From Rhodococcoides fascians NBRC 12155 = LMG 3623 (lineage in GTDB: Bacteria; Actinomycetota; Actinomycetes; Mycobacteriales; Mycobacteriaceae): a stretch of DNA of 64,000 bases. The translations under genes and the position numbers were made by a program. Location: the NCBI RefSeq assembly GCF_001894785.1, contig NZ_BCWW01000018.1, positions 1 through 64,000 of the forward strand, given 5' to 3'. The notes under the pieces were generated by a model that made no database searches, was not told where the DNA came from, and saw only the letters and a list, made by a program, of their open reading frames with translations. Below, one piece after another: positions 44,874-53,146 of this stretch (positions within the stretch are counted from its first letter, which is position 1; the number at the start of each line of letters is the position of its first letter).

Positions 44874-45824
44874 TCAGGCGGAGGGGACAGCCCGGAGTGG
44901 CACGGGCACAGTATCGGCGAGGAAGGTCAGCTGATCTCCGATCACCGAGGAGAACAGCGGCTCCACGTACGGGTCGAAATGACCGCCTACGTAGGTTCGA
45001 ACCGTCGCACCGCGAACTTTCGCCGCGGCGCGTTGTGCGACGGACGCCGGGGTCACTGTGTCTTCGGACGCAATCTGCACCAAAGTGGGGCAGTCGATAC
45101 GCGACATCGTTCTTCCGGGGGAGTAGCGCCAGATCTTCAGAAGGATTCGTGCAGCGACGGTTTCGGGGTAGTCGCCGTCGGACAGTCCGGACTCGAGGAC
45201 GAGACGGTCACGCCCCTTCATCGCGTCGGGCGAGACCATCACGGCTCGTTGGCCGGGTAGTCCGACGCTGTCGACGTAGCGCGGCGATCGGCCGAGGACA
45301 GCGCGCACAGCGTCGGACATGGCGGCCGGTGCCAGCCGCACAGCCTGTCGCAATCCGGTTGCGCGAACGGCAGCAATGCCGTCGATGTGGGGTACCTGGG
45401 CGATGACGGCTGCGAATCGAATACCGTTGCCCGCCAACGTCAGTACGTGGCCACCGGCGAACGACGTCCCCCAGCCGACGACCCGATTGTTGTCGACTCC
45501 GTCCAATGAGCGAGCAAAGTCGACTGCGTTTCGCCAGTCGGTGAGCTGTTCGTTCACGTCCAACAACTGGCGCGGTTCGCCCTCGCTGTCCCCGAAGAAC
45601 CGGTAGTCGAAGACGCACACCACGTAACCGGCCGCGACGAAACGCTCCGCGTAGGCGTATAAGCGCATGGCTCGGGGACTGCCGAACCCGTGGGCCATGA
45701 CAATCACCGGCAGACGGTCGGAGGCCGGGCTGCTCGGCCGGAAAACCGTAGCAGCGCAACGAACTCCGTTCGAGTGGAATGACGTCTCGGTACGGGTGAA
45801 ACCGGTGTGGTCGTCGGTGATCAT
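44874..45824 (-). CDS. Alpha/beta hydrolase (dienelactone hydrolase-like)
   Basis: A 316-residue soluble hydrolase with VIVMAHGFGSPRAMRLYAYAE (oxyanion region), a nucleophile elbow GWGTSFAGG, an acid in IASEDTVTP and the catalytic His in VGGHFDPY. It resembles serine peptidase S15/X-Pro and dienelactone hydrolase-like proteins. The start is ATG 45824. It is followed by the DUF6924-like, GGDEF and FAD-Rieske genes on the same strand and preceded by an SDR gene (45 bp). Confidence 0.82.
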   Translation of the reverse strand: MITDDHTGFTRTETSFHSNGVRCAATVFRPSSPASDRLPVIVMAHGFGSPRAMRLYAYAERFVAAGYVVCVFDYRFFGDSEGEPRQLLDVNEQLTDWRNAVDFARSLDGVDNNRVVGWGTSFAGGHVLTLAGNGIRFAAVIAQVPHIDGIAAVRATGLRQAVRLAPAAMSDAVRAVLGRSPRYVDSVGLPGQRAVMVSPDAMKGRDRLVLESGLSDGDYPETVAARILLKIWRYSPGRTMSRIDCPTLVQIASEDTVTPASVAQRAAAKVRGATVRTYVGGHFDPYVEPLFSSVIGDQLTFLADTVPVPLRAVPSA

Positions 45825-45869
45825 GCGATTGTTCCTCTGTTCAGCAAAGACTGTATGGATCGAAACTCG

Positions 45870-46664
45870 TTACTTGAAGGGATTGAGTGTCCGACCGAGG
45901 TAGTACCCGATACGTGTCGGAATCGGTTTGGCTGCAACAGCAGTCGCTTTGTTGACCAACCCGGGCACGCACACCGGAGTGCCGTTCTCGACCGCGCGCC
46001 ATCCCTCGCGGACGACGTCCTCGGGGTTCTGCCAGAGGATCGAGGGGAGCTTGGACGTGGCCGCCTCCCTGGTCCCCATGACGTCGTGGAACTCGCTGTG
46101 CGTGAAGCCCGGGCAGAGCGCGGTGACGTGAATGCCGTGGGGACGCAGCTCCATGTCGAGTGACTGCGACATGTCGAGTACGTAGGACTTGATGCCGGTG
46201 TACAGCAGACTGGCTGCGGGCGGAAGCAGGGCCGCCAGCGACGAGAGGTTGACGATGCGTCCGTATCCTCGCTCTTTCATGCCAGGAACAGTGAGGTGAG
46301 CAAGTTCGGTCACCGCCGTGATCATCACCTGGATCTCCGCGGCCAGCGACTCGAATGGAGCGTCGGCGAACTTCGAATTCCCCGACATTCCAGCATTGTT
46401 GACGAGTATGTCGATGTCGACACCCAGGGCTCGCGTGCGCTCCATGATCGCGCGGGGAGCGTCGCGATCGGCCAGGTCGGCGGCCACCACGTCGCACCGC
46501 ACGCTGTGGCGCGTGGTGAGCTCGTTTGCCAGTGCAGTCAACCGATCCTCGCGACGGGCTACCAGAACGAGGTTGTGTCCCTCGGCGGCGAGGTGACGGG
46601 CGAAGGCCGCGCCGATGCCTGCGGATGCGCCGGTGATCAGGGCTGTGCGTCCGGTGTTCGACAT
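45870..46664 (-). CDS. Short-chain dehydrogenase/reductase under TetR control
   Basis: A 264-residue SDR with TGASAGIGAAFARHLAAEG (cofactor loop), NNAGMSG, catalytic Ser in NLSSLAALLP and YTGIKSYVLD (Tyr and Lys). The C-terminal part is extended relative to the shortest SDRs. The start at 46664 (MSNTGRTALITG) follows GGAG; upstream in-frame ATGs lie within the operator region. Divergent from a TetR gene with two operator-like palindromes between them. Resembles DltE/YqjQ-type reductases of uncertain substrate. Confidence 0.88.
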   Translation of the reverse strand: MSNTGRTALITGASAGIGAAFARHLAAEGHNLVLVARREDRLTALANELTTRHSVRCDVVAADLADRDAPRAIMERTRALGVDIDILVNNAGMSGNSKFADAPFESLAAEIQVMITAVTELAHLTVPGMKERGYGRIVNLSSLAALLPPAASLLYTGIKSYVLDMSQSLDMELRPHGIHVTALCPGFTHSEFHDVMGTREAATSKLPSILWQNPEDVVREGWRAVENGTPVCVPGLVNKATAVAAKPIPTRIGYYLGRTLNPFK

Positions 46665-46680
46665 CTGCCACGTCTCCATC

Positions 46681-46730
46681 TCTTGAACGGTCATCAAGAA
46701 CGGTAGCAGTGTCTTGAATGACATTCAAGA
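46681..46730. promoter_or_regulatory. Two TetR operator copies between SDR and TetR genes
   Basis: TCTTGAATG-A-CATTCAAGA (46712-46730) is a perfect 19-bp palindrome. A second, less perfect copy, TCTTGAACG-G-TCATCAAGA, lies at 46681-46699, so the two are 31 bp apart. They sit close to both starts (46664 and 46744), which would allow repression of both genes. Confidence 0.75.
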
Positions 46731-46743
46731 TAAACTCCGGGAC

Positions 46744-47310
46744 ATGCCCAAGAATCGCGGACTGCACGACAGAGAGAGCAAGCGCGACGACATCGTCGCC
46801 GCTGCCCGCGAGATGTTCGTATCCGACGGTTTCGAGCGCGCATCGATCAGCCGTCTGGCGAAAGCTGTCGGGATCACCCCGAACACCGTGTACTGGTACT
46901 TCGACGACAAGGACGACATCCTGGTCGCAGTGCTGACCGCTATCGCGGCCGAGGACGCGGCAGATTATGCGACCGTCGCGGATCGATCCCTGGCCGACCG
47001 TTTGGTCTGGCTCGTGGAGCAACTGCAGAGGGTGGGCCCTCTGGTATCGACGGTGCACGACCGAGTTGCCAAGTCGGCAGCAATCGAACACTGGCACAAC
47101 GGTTTCCACCACTTCGCGGAATCGTTGTTCGCTTCCGATATCGAGAAGGCTGGACTGTCCGGGTCCGAAGCCGATGCGATGCTGCGCATCGGGACGTTCG
47201 TCGTGGAGGGATTGCTGACGCACGCCCCGGCTCCGGAGGTCGTCCGTTCGGTGATCGATCGATTGGTCGCGACCATACCGCCTGTTTCGCGTACCAGCTC
47301 TACCGAATGA
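46744..47310 (+). CDS. TetR-family transcriptional regulator
   Basis: A 188-residue TetR protein with the N-terminal helix-turn-helix (KRDDIVAAAREMFVSDGFERASISRLAKAVG, then TPNTVYWYFDDKDDIL) and a C-terminal ligand domain rich in helices. The start at 46744 (MPKNRGLHDRESKRD) is chosen over a TTG at 46714, which lies inside the operator. It is divergent from the SDR gene, and the palindromes at 46681-46730 lie between them. Confidence 0.88.
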   Translation: MPKNRGLHDRESKRDDIVAAAREMFVSDGFERASISRLAKAVGITPNTVYWYFDDKDDILVAVLTAIAAEDAADYATVADRSLADRLVWLVEQLQRVGPLVSTVHDRVAKSAAIEHWHNGFHHFAESLFASDIEKAGLSGSEADAMLRIGTFVVEGLLTHAPAPEVVRSVIDRLVATIPPVSRTSSTE

Positions 47311-47335
47311 CTCTGGTGCGTTGCGGATCTCGTGG

Positions 47336-47809
47336 TCAGTCGGTCAGCAGCCCGATCTCGGCAACAGTCAGGTCGGTCCGCGGGTCCCGCCACACGGCCG
47401 TTCCGTCGCGCACCACCGGCAGGAGCAGTCGCTTCTCCTGGATCGGCCACTGGATGAACGGGTAATAGCCTGCGAGTTCGCCCTGCACCGAGTCGGCAAC
47501 GACGACCGTGGCCTCGGCGAGCGTTTGATCGATATGCAACGCGCCGAACGAGAAGCCCCGGAACTGCTCGAGGGCGGGCGTCCGGTGATGCAGGACGGGT
47601 TCGAGCCCGACATGGCAGTGCCCGGTCTCCATCAGTGCGATCGTCCATTCCGACCGCTCGATGTGCTGTTCGCTGCCGTGCTTGCGGCAGTACAGATCAC
47701 GCCCCACGGCACCGCACGCGTCGACGATCCGAGTGGGTGCGCCGTGACCGGAGTCCGGGACGAACGGAAGACGCCACTCCTCGACGCATTCGAAAGCCTG
47801 CCATTCCAT
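47336..47809 (-). CDS. Uncharacterised protein
   Basis: A 157-residue soluble protein of unknown function (MEWQAFECVEEWRLP at the start). Polar, with scattered Cys and His (LYCRKHGSEQH, METGHCHVGLEP) but no recognised metal site. High third-position GC supports coding. The gene upstream on the same strand (47851-48621) starts its stop 41 bp before this start, so the two may be co-transcribed. Confidence 0.65.
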   Translation of the reverse strand: MEWQAFECVEEWRLPFVPDSGHGAPTRIVDACGAVGRDLYCRKHGSEQHIERSEWTIALMETGHCHVGLEPVLHHRTPALEQFRGFSFGALHIDQTLAEATVVVADSVQGELAGYYPFIQWPIQEKRLLLPVVRDGTAVWRDPRTDLTVAEIGLLTD

Positions 47810-47850
47810 CGCTTCAGGCTGGCATACGAGCGCGCTGGGGCGGTACCGAA

Positions 47851-48621
47851 TTATGTTCGGCCACCCCGCACGAACATGCTGTCGTCCATAGCTTCGTCGA
47901 CGGCGAGGATCGTCACGTCGATGTCGCAGTCATCGGTCGGACCGTCCGTGGTCGGACCGACGTAGACACAGATTCCGGTCTGTACGTCGAGTCTCACGGA
48001 TACCGGCGGCCCGGGAACCCAGTGCCCGGTATCGAAGTCGTAGTACCCGCTCAGTAATGCGCAGCATTCGCATCGGGCGTCGTACTCCGGAGTGGTGCAG
48101 ACGATGGCCTCCCACGCTTGCCGCCCGCCGTGCTCGACTACCTCGACCTCGGATACGTCGGTGCCTGTCGCGGCGGACGAATGGTCGTGCGGTGAACGAG
48201 TGAGTTCGATCGGGTTGAGCATCGCGATCCACTGGTAGTTCTCGTAGAACGGATCGTCCCAGTCCACGAACCACGAATCCGTTTCCGATGGTAACGCCGA
48301 CACCAACCCATCGGCGTCGAACACCGGTGTCGTATCCGATGCCCACAGTGCACTGGGACGGTCGGCATCGGCTCCGTTCGAGTACACAGCTGCCCTCTCG
48401 TCGAATGGGATTGTCACGGAGGATACTTCGACGACTTCACCAGCGGCGTTCTCCACGCGAAGGTATCCCGGGCGTCGAATCCATGCGTGCACCGGAGCTG
48501 TGTGACCGGCGCGCACGAATGCGAGCTCGACAGTTCTCCAACGCCACGGAGACGACTGTGCCAATCGACGGAACTGCTCGACGGACGGGGTGATGATCAT
48601 GTCTTCGATCATGTCAGCCAC
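47851..48621 (-). CDS. Uncharacterised protein
   Basis: A 256-residue soluble protein. It starts MADMIEDMIITPSVEQFRR and contains a central block (FYENYQWIAMLNPIELTRSPHD) and a Cys pair with an additional Cys (DARCECCALLSGYYDFDTGHW). A degenerate relative of the central block is found at 19019-19199. The composition suggests a beta-rich protein. No function can be assigned. The flavin monooxygenase ends 53 bp upstream on the same strand. Confidence 0.7.
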   Translation of the reverse strand: MADMIEDMIITPSVEQFRRLAQSSPWRWRTVELAFVRAGHTAPVHAWIRRPGYLRVENAAGEVVEVSSVTIPFDERAAVYSNGADADRPSALWASDTTPVFDADGLVSALPSETDSWFVDWDDPFYENYQWIAMLNPIELTRSPHDHSSAATGTDVSEVEVVEHGGRQAWEAIVCTTPEYDARCECCALLSGYYDFDTGHWVPGPPVSVRLDVQTGICVYVGPTTDGPTDDCDIDVTILAVDEAMDDSMFVRGGRT

Positions 48622-48674
48622 GTCCAGTCATTTCTGGTAGCAGCCGGGAGAATCCAGCCGCTGACGTTCGTCGA

Positions 48675-50417
48675 TCAGACCGTCAACAAGGATTTCACTG
48701 CGAGCAGGTCCACCTGACGGATGGTCGGCGGCTCGGCCAGAAGCTCCTGCTGGCGTTCGCGGAGGGACTTCACAATGCTGCCGTGCAGGTGGTCCTGGCG
48801 TCCGTCCTCGTCGGGGAACGTGTCGTAGATCGCGAACGTGTTCTCGCTCAACTTGATTGCATACCAGGTTGTGGTGCCCGGCTCGTCGAGTGCGTGGGCG
48901 TGCATCTCGGTGAGCCAGTTTTCCAGGGCGTCTGCCGTGTCGGGTTTGGCGGTGAGGGTGACCAGGAGTCCGACATTGCGGGGTGCGACACGAATGGTCG
49001 TCGGCGGGGCCGGACGGGGACCCGTCGTCGCGGCGGGCCGAAAGGCCGCGCCGGGATGGTCGTCGCGCAGACGGGGCTGCCCCAGCACCAGTTCACGCAG
49101 GGAGGTGGGTTCGGTGCGGTTGGTGTCGGGAATCAATCCACGGCGACGGAGTTCGGGGGTGATCAATTCTCCGAAGTCGCGAAACGTTTCGAAGTTGGTG
49201 ACGCGAGCGATGTTGAAGCCATCGACATCGGCGATCTCGATCCACTCCTCGAAGTGATCGACGATCGTCTTCGGTGAGCCCACGATGCTCGCGCTCATGC
49301 CGCCCACGCACAGCCACTCCGCCAGTTTGCGTGGTGTCCATACCAATTCGCTGTCGACCCGAGTGAGCATGTCGCTGAACGCACGGATGCCGTCGCCTCG
49401 GAACTGGTCCAACGGCTTGTCGGGGTCGGCTCCCGAGAGATCGACTCCGGTCCATCCGCCCCACAATGCCAGAGCGGCGTCGACCTGGGCGTGCTTCTGA
49501 ACCTGCAGCAGCTTTTCGTGCGCGGCCTCGTCGGTCGCGGCGACGATGGGAGTGAGCATCATGATGATCTTCAGGCTTCGCGGATCGCGTCCCTGCTCGG
49601 CGGCCAACATGCGGTACTGGTCGACGATGGGGCGAACGTCGTGGGGGTTGACTCCGACGAGGAAGACCGCTTCGGCGTGCTTGGCGGCGAACTTGCGCCC
49701 CCGGGCCGACGCCCCGGCCTGGAACAGGAACGGCGTGCGTTGCGGGGACGGTTCGCCCAGATGCGCACCGGGAACGGTGAAGTACTTACCGGCATGGTCG
49801 ATGTCGTGCACCTTGGACGGCTCGGTGTAGACGCCACGAGCGCGGTCGCGCACCACCGCGTCCTCTTCCCACGAGCCCTCCCACAGCTTGTAGCAGACCT
49901 CCATGAACTCGTCGGCGATCTCGTACCGCTCGTCGTGCGAGATCTGCTGCGTCAGGCCGAGATTGACTGCTGCGCTCTGCTGGTAGGACGTCACGACGTT
50001 CCACGCCACCCGGCCTTTGGTGAGGTGATCGAGTGTCGTCATGGTCTTGGCGAACTTGTACGGCAGTTCGTAGGTGGACGAGACCGTCGCACCGTAACTC
50101 AGCGTCTTCGTCGCCGCGGCCATGGCCGAGATCGTCAACAGCGGATCGGCTACGGGTGCCTGCGCAGCTGTACGCAGTGCGGCGTCTCGGTTGCCGCCGT
50201 ACACGTCGTAGAACCCCAGGACGTCGGCCAGGAAGAGGATGTCGAAACCCGCCGCTTCCAGCGTCTGGGCCAATTCCACCCAGTACTCGATGTCGGTGTA
50301 GCGGTGAGTCTGGTCATCGGCGTCGGTCCACATGCCGGGGTTCTGGTGCACCACGCACGCCATGTCGAAAGCGCTCAGTACCAGCTGCTTGCGTGCGGTG
50401 TCGGGCCCTGCGTTCAT
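48675..50417 (-). CDS. NtaA/SnaA/DszA-type flavin monooxygenase fused to a C-terminal ABM domain
   Basis: A 580-residue protein. Residues 1 to about 435 are a bacterial luciferase-like monooxygenase of the NtaA/SnaA/DszA group (FDMACVVHQNPGMWT, YWVELAQTLEAAGFDILFLAD, RVAWNVVTSYQQSAAVNLG, FQAGASARGRKFAAKHAEAVF), which uses FMNH2 from a separate reductase. A Pro/Arg-rich linker leads to an antibiotic-biosynthesis-monooxygenase-like domain at about 482-580 (TWYAIKLSENTFAIYDTF). Most relatives end at about 450 residues. A free ABM protein is encoded just upstream. The substrate is unknown; sulfonates, thiophenes or chelators are used by relatives. Confidence 0.88.
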   Translation of the reverse strand: MNAGPDTARKQLVLSAFDMACVVHQNPGMWTDADDQTHRYTDIEYWVELAQTLEAAGFDILFLADVLGFYDVYGGNRDAALRTAAQAPVADPLLTISAMAAATKTLSYGATVSSTYELPYKFAKTMTTLDHLTKGRVAWNVVTSYQQSAAVNLGLTQQISHDERYEIADEFMEVCYKLWEGSWEEDAVVRDRARGVYTEPSKVHDIDHAGKYFTVPGAHLGEPSPQRTPFLFQAGASARGRKFAAKHAEAVFLVGVNPHDVRPIVDQYRMLAAEQGRDPRSLKIIMMLTPIVAATDEAAHEKLLQVQKHAQVDAALALWGGWTGVDLSGADPDKPLDQFRGDGIRAFSDMLTRVDSELVWTPRKLAEWLCVGGMSASIVGSPKTIVDHFEEWIEIADVDGFNIARVTNFETFRDFGELITPELRRRGLIPDTNRTEPTSLRELVLGQPRLRDDHPGAAFRPAATTGPRPAPPTTIRVAPRNVGLLVTLTAKPDTADALENWLTEMHAHALDEPGTTTWYAIKLSENTFAIYDTFPDEDGRQDHLHGSIVKSLRERQQELLAEPPTIRQVDLLAVKSLLTV

Positions 50418-50486
50418 GTTCGGCTCTTTCGATCAGCGGGTCGGAGTACTGGGGTGAACCTGCTGCTCATCGCAGGTCGGTCGACA

Positions 50487-50774
50487 TCAGACCTTGGAGG
50501 CGAGCACGTCGAACGACTGCACCGACGGCGCGTGCGCGAGCAGGTCGTCGGACAGTCGGGTGAGCACCCGATGGCCGTCCTGGCCGAGGGGCACCTTGCT
50601 TTCGGACGAACCGAAGATTCCGAACTCGGTGTTGGTGATTCGATACGCGTACCACGTCGCGGTCTGCGGATCCCGCGCCACCGATCCGAGTGCTTCGCCC
50701 AGGATCGCGGCGACCTCGTCCTGCTTTCCCTCTCGTGCGACCAGGTGGATCAGAGTTCCGTTGTTGAGCGCCAT
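50487..50774 (-). CDS. Antibiotic-biosynthesis-monooxygenase (ABM) domain protein
   Basis: A 95-residue single-domain ABM protein, a dimeric alpha/beta barrel fold: GTLIHLVAREGKQDEVAAIL, then TATWYAYRITNTEFGIFG and a C-terminal SFDVLASKV. It resembles the C-terminal domain of the following flavin monooxygenase (WYAIKLSENTFAIYDTF; VDLLAVKSLL). It lies 69 bp upstream of that gene on the same strand, so they are likely one unit. ABM proteins include small cofactor-free oxygenases and ligand-binding proteins. Confidence 0.85.
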   Translation of the reverse strand: MALNNGTLIHLVAREGKQDEVAAILGEALGSVARDPQTATWYAYRITNTEFGIFGSSESKVPLGQDGHRVLTRLSDDLLAHAPSVQSFDVLASKV

Positions 50775-50869
50775 GCGGTGCGACTGTCCTCACTGTTGGG
50801 CAGACCGACGTCCACCACGAATCGAGCATCGTTACCGAAGCTAACCCGTCCGAGTCCGTGCAGCGACGG

Positions 50870-50890
50870 TTCGAATCACCCTGATTCGAA
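50870..50890. promoter_or_regulatory. Perfect 21-bp palindrome upstream of the response regulator
   Basis: TTCGAATCA (50870-50878) and TGATTCGAA (50882-50890) flank CCC. The site is 56 bp before the response regulator start and 95 bp from the ABM gene start on the other strand, so it could serve either promoter. Confidence 0.6.
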
Positions 50891-50946
50891 GCCTGGCCAA
50901 CGGTCGCCGAGCGTGCGAGAGCGGATGGTGGCCTAATCTCGAGGCG

Positions 50947-51606
50947 ATGCGAATAGCGGTGGTGGAGGACGACGACGGCGTCGGCGACGCGTTGGTGGAC
51001 GCGCTGACCGAGGTGGGGCACGACCCTGTCCGGATGCGCCGCGGTGCCGACCTGCTGCTCGGGTACCACGGCATGGGTGTCGTTCTCCTCGATCTCGGCC
51101 TGCCCGACATGGACGGCCTCGAGGCGCTTCGTAAGCTGCGGACCCTGAGTTCGGTGCCCGTGGTGGTGCTGACCGCGCGGGACGACGAGCGGTCGGTGGT
51201 CCGAGCTCTGCGCGCGGGCGCGGACGACTACGTCGTCAAGCCCGCTCGATTGGGGGAGTTGCACGCGAGGCTGGAAGTGGCGGCGCGGCGTCGGAGCGCA
51301 ACGAGTGATGCGGCGGTGGATCGGCTCGAGTTGGGCGACGTGGTCGTCGATCTCGTCGGGCGCAGTGTCGAAGTCGACGGGCGAGACATCGGGCTGACCA
51401 CCAAAGAGTTCGACCTGCTTGCGCACCTGGCGACCCGACGTGGTGAAGCGGTGAGCCGCGAACAGCTGATGGATGCGATCTGGGGCGATGCGTACGTGGC
51501 GATCTCGCGATCGCTCGACGTGCACATGACGACGTTGCGTGCCAAGCTCGGCCGACCCGGGACCATCGCCACGATCCGCGGCTTCGGCTACCGCTGGGAC
51601 GGCTGA
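50947..51606 (+). CDS. OmpR-family response regulator
   Basis: A 219-residue regulator with a receiver domain (acidic pocket EDD at 7-9, phospho-acceptor Asp49 in VVLLDLGLPDMDG, conserved Lys in DYVVKPA) and a C-terminal winged-helix DNA-binding domain (LTTKEFDLLAHLATRRGEAVSREQL, then TIRGFGYRWDG). It is followed one base later by the histidine kinase gene. The TctD/KguR-like context (kinase, symporter, TAXI lipoprotein) suggests control of carboxylate uptake. Confidence 0.92.
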   Translation: MRIAVVEDDDGVGDALVDALTEVGHDPVRMRRGADLLLGYHGMGVVLLDLGLPDMDGLEALRKLRTLSSVPVVVLTARDDERSVVRALRAGADDYVVKPARLGELHARLEVAARRRSATSDAAVDRLELGDVVVDLVGRSVEVDGRDIGLTTKEFDLLAHLATRRGEAVSREQLMDAIWGDAYVAISRSLDVHMTTLRAKLGRPGTIATIRGFGYRWDG

Positions 51607-51607
51607 C

Positions 51608-53023
51608 GTGCGGCGCCGGGTTCTCGTGGTGCTGATGGTCTACTCGGCCGTCGTCGTTCTCGCGCTGTCGGTTCCGCTGGGATTGTTGCTGGGGCGCGAA
51701 CGCGCCCAACGATTCGGTGAGAATCGAGCTGCCGCTGCAACGTACTTCGCGGAACTGAGCTCCCGGGAGGACGAGTCGGGTGATTCTCGAATCCGAGAGT
51801 CGGTGCAGCGCTACAACGATCTGTACGGCGAGGGGATCGTGGTGGTCGACCGCACCGGAGCGGTCCGTGCTGCATCGGGTCTGGATACGACGCGCACGGA
51901 CGTTCAACAGGCGGTGGCCGGTGCCCTGCGCAATCAACGCGGTGGCCTTCCGTCGAGTGTGACGCCGTGGTCGCCGTCGTCGGTACTGGTGGCAGCACCG
52001 ATCGGTGGGGGAACGCAGGTCGACGGTGCCGTGGTGATTGCAGCCTCCACCGACGCGGCCCGCCGGGATGTGGCGATCGGGTGGGCGGTGATCGCTGTCG
52101 GTGCGCTGCTGATCTTGGCCACGGTGGCGCTGATCGCTGCTGCGTTGTCGCGCTGGGTCGTTCGTCCACTGACGTCGTTGTCGATGCGAGTCCAATCGTT
52201 CGGCGACGCCTTTCACGATCGCCGGCCTCTCGACGACTCGCCACGTCTCGAGTCGGACGCACACGTCGGTCCGCCCGAGGTTCGAGCGCTCTCGCGTGCG
52301 TTCGACGCGATGGCAGACGATGTGGAGAACGCGACCGCTGCGCAGCGTCGTCTGGTGGCCGACACCGCCCATGCATTGCGTAACCCGTTGGCGGCATTAC
52401 GAATTCGACTGGACGTGTTGGGAATGCGGGTGCCCGAATCGGTCGCCGAAGCGCACCAGCGAACGACACTGGAGGTCGATCGGCTCGACTCCGTCGTCGA
52501 GGATCTTCTGGTGCTCGCTGCTGCCGAGACGCCGGTTCTGCATCGCGAGACCGCGTGCGACGTACTGTTCGTGCTCACCGACAGAGTCCGATTCTGGTCG
52601 AACGCACTGACAGTGGCCGGGTTGACCGTCCGTGTCGCGGATCCCGACCCGGGAGCCGATCACACTGCTGCGGTACCGGAGGAAGACCTGGTGCGCATGC
52701 TCGACGCGATCCTGAGCAACGCGACCAAGTACGCCGGTTCGGGAGCGGATGTCGACATCGACTGCCGAGCCGGCGACGATCACGTCGTGGTGTCGATCAC
52801 CGACACCGGCCCGGGTGTATCCGCTGCCGAATTACCGATGATCGCGGACCGGTTCTTTCGGGCATCGAGTGCTCACGGGACCGGAACGGGGCTCGGCCTG
52901 GCAATAGTCGCGGCCCTGATCGAACGAGTGGGAGGACGCCTCGAGGTCGACGCTCATCGACCGTCCGGTTTGATCGTCCGAATGCTGCTCCCGCGTCACG
53001 GCTCGAGCGGGTCCTTGTCCTAA
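51608..53023 (+). CDS. Sensor histidine kinase
   Basis: A 471-residue membrane kinase. Two membrane helices (about 6-28 and 159-180) enclose an extracytoplasmic domain of about 130 residues (RVQRYNDLYGEGIVVVD region). A HAMP linker follows, then the HisKA box with phospho-acceptor His255 (ADTAHALRNPLAALR), the N box (ILSNATKYAG), G1 (ITDTGPGVSAAE) and G2 (GTGTGLGLAIV). The GTG start at 51608 directly follows the response regulator stop. The upstream in-frame region overlaps the regulator and is not part of it. The partner is the response regulator at 50947. Confidence 0.92.
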   Translation: MRRRVLVVLMVYSAVVVLALSVPLGLLLGRERAQRFGENRAAAATYFAELSSREDESGDSRIRESVQRYNDLYGEGIVVVDRTGAVRAASGLDTTRTDVQQAVAGALRNQRGGLPSSVTPWSPSSVLVAAPIGGGTQVDGAVVIAASTDAARRDVAIGWAVIAVGALLILATVALIAAALSRWVVRPLTSLSMRVQSFGDAFHDRRPLDDSPRLESDAHVGPPEVRALSRAFDAMADDVENATAAQRRLVADTAHALRNPLAALRIRLDVLGMRVPESVAEAHQRTTLEVDRLDSVVEDLLVLAAAETPVLHRETACDVLFVLTDRVRFWSNALTVAGLTVRVADPDPGADHTAAVPEEDLVRMLDAILSNATKYAGSGADVDIDCRAGDDHVVVSITDTGPGVSAAELPMIADRFFRASSAHGTGTGLGLAIVAALIERVGGRLEVDAHRPSGLIVRMLLPRHGSSGSLS

Positions 53024-53146
53024 GGGAGTGTTAGGAAACGCGAAACAGCTTGGTTCTCGCTGTGCTGGGGGTCACAGTAGAAGGACTTCGGTTGCCGTCA
53101 CGCGTTCGGCGACCCACCCGCAAGCTATCTGTGGAAGGACCTGCCC

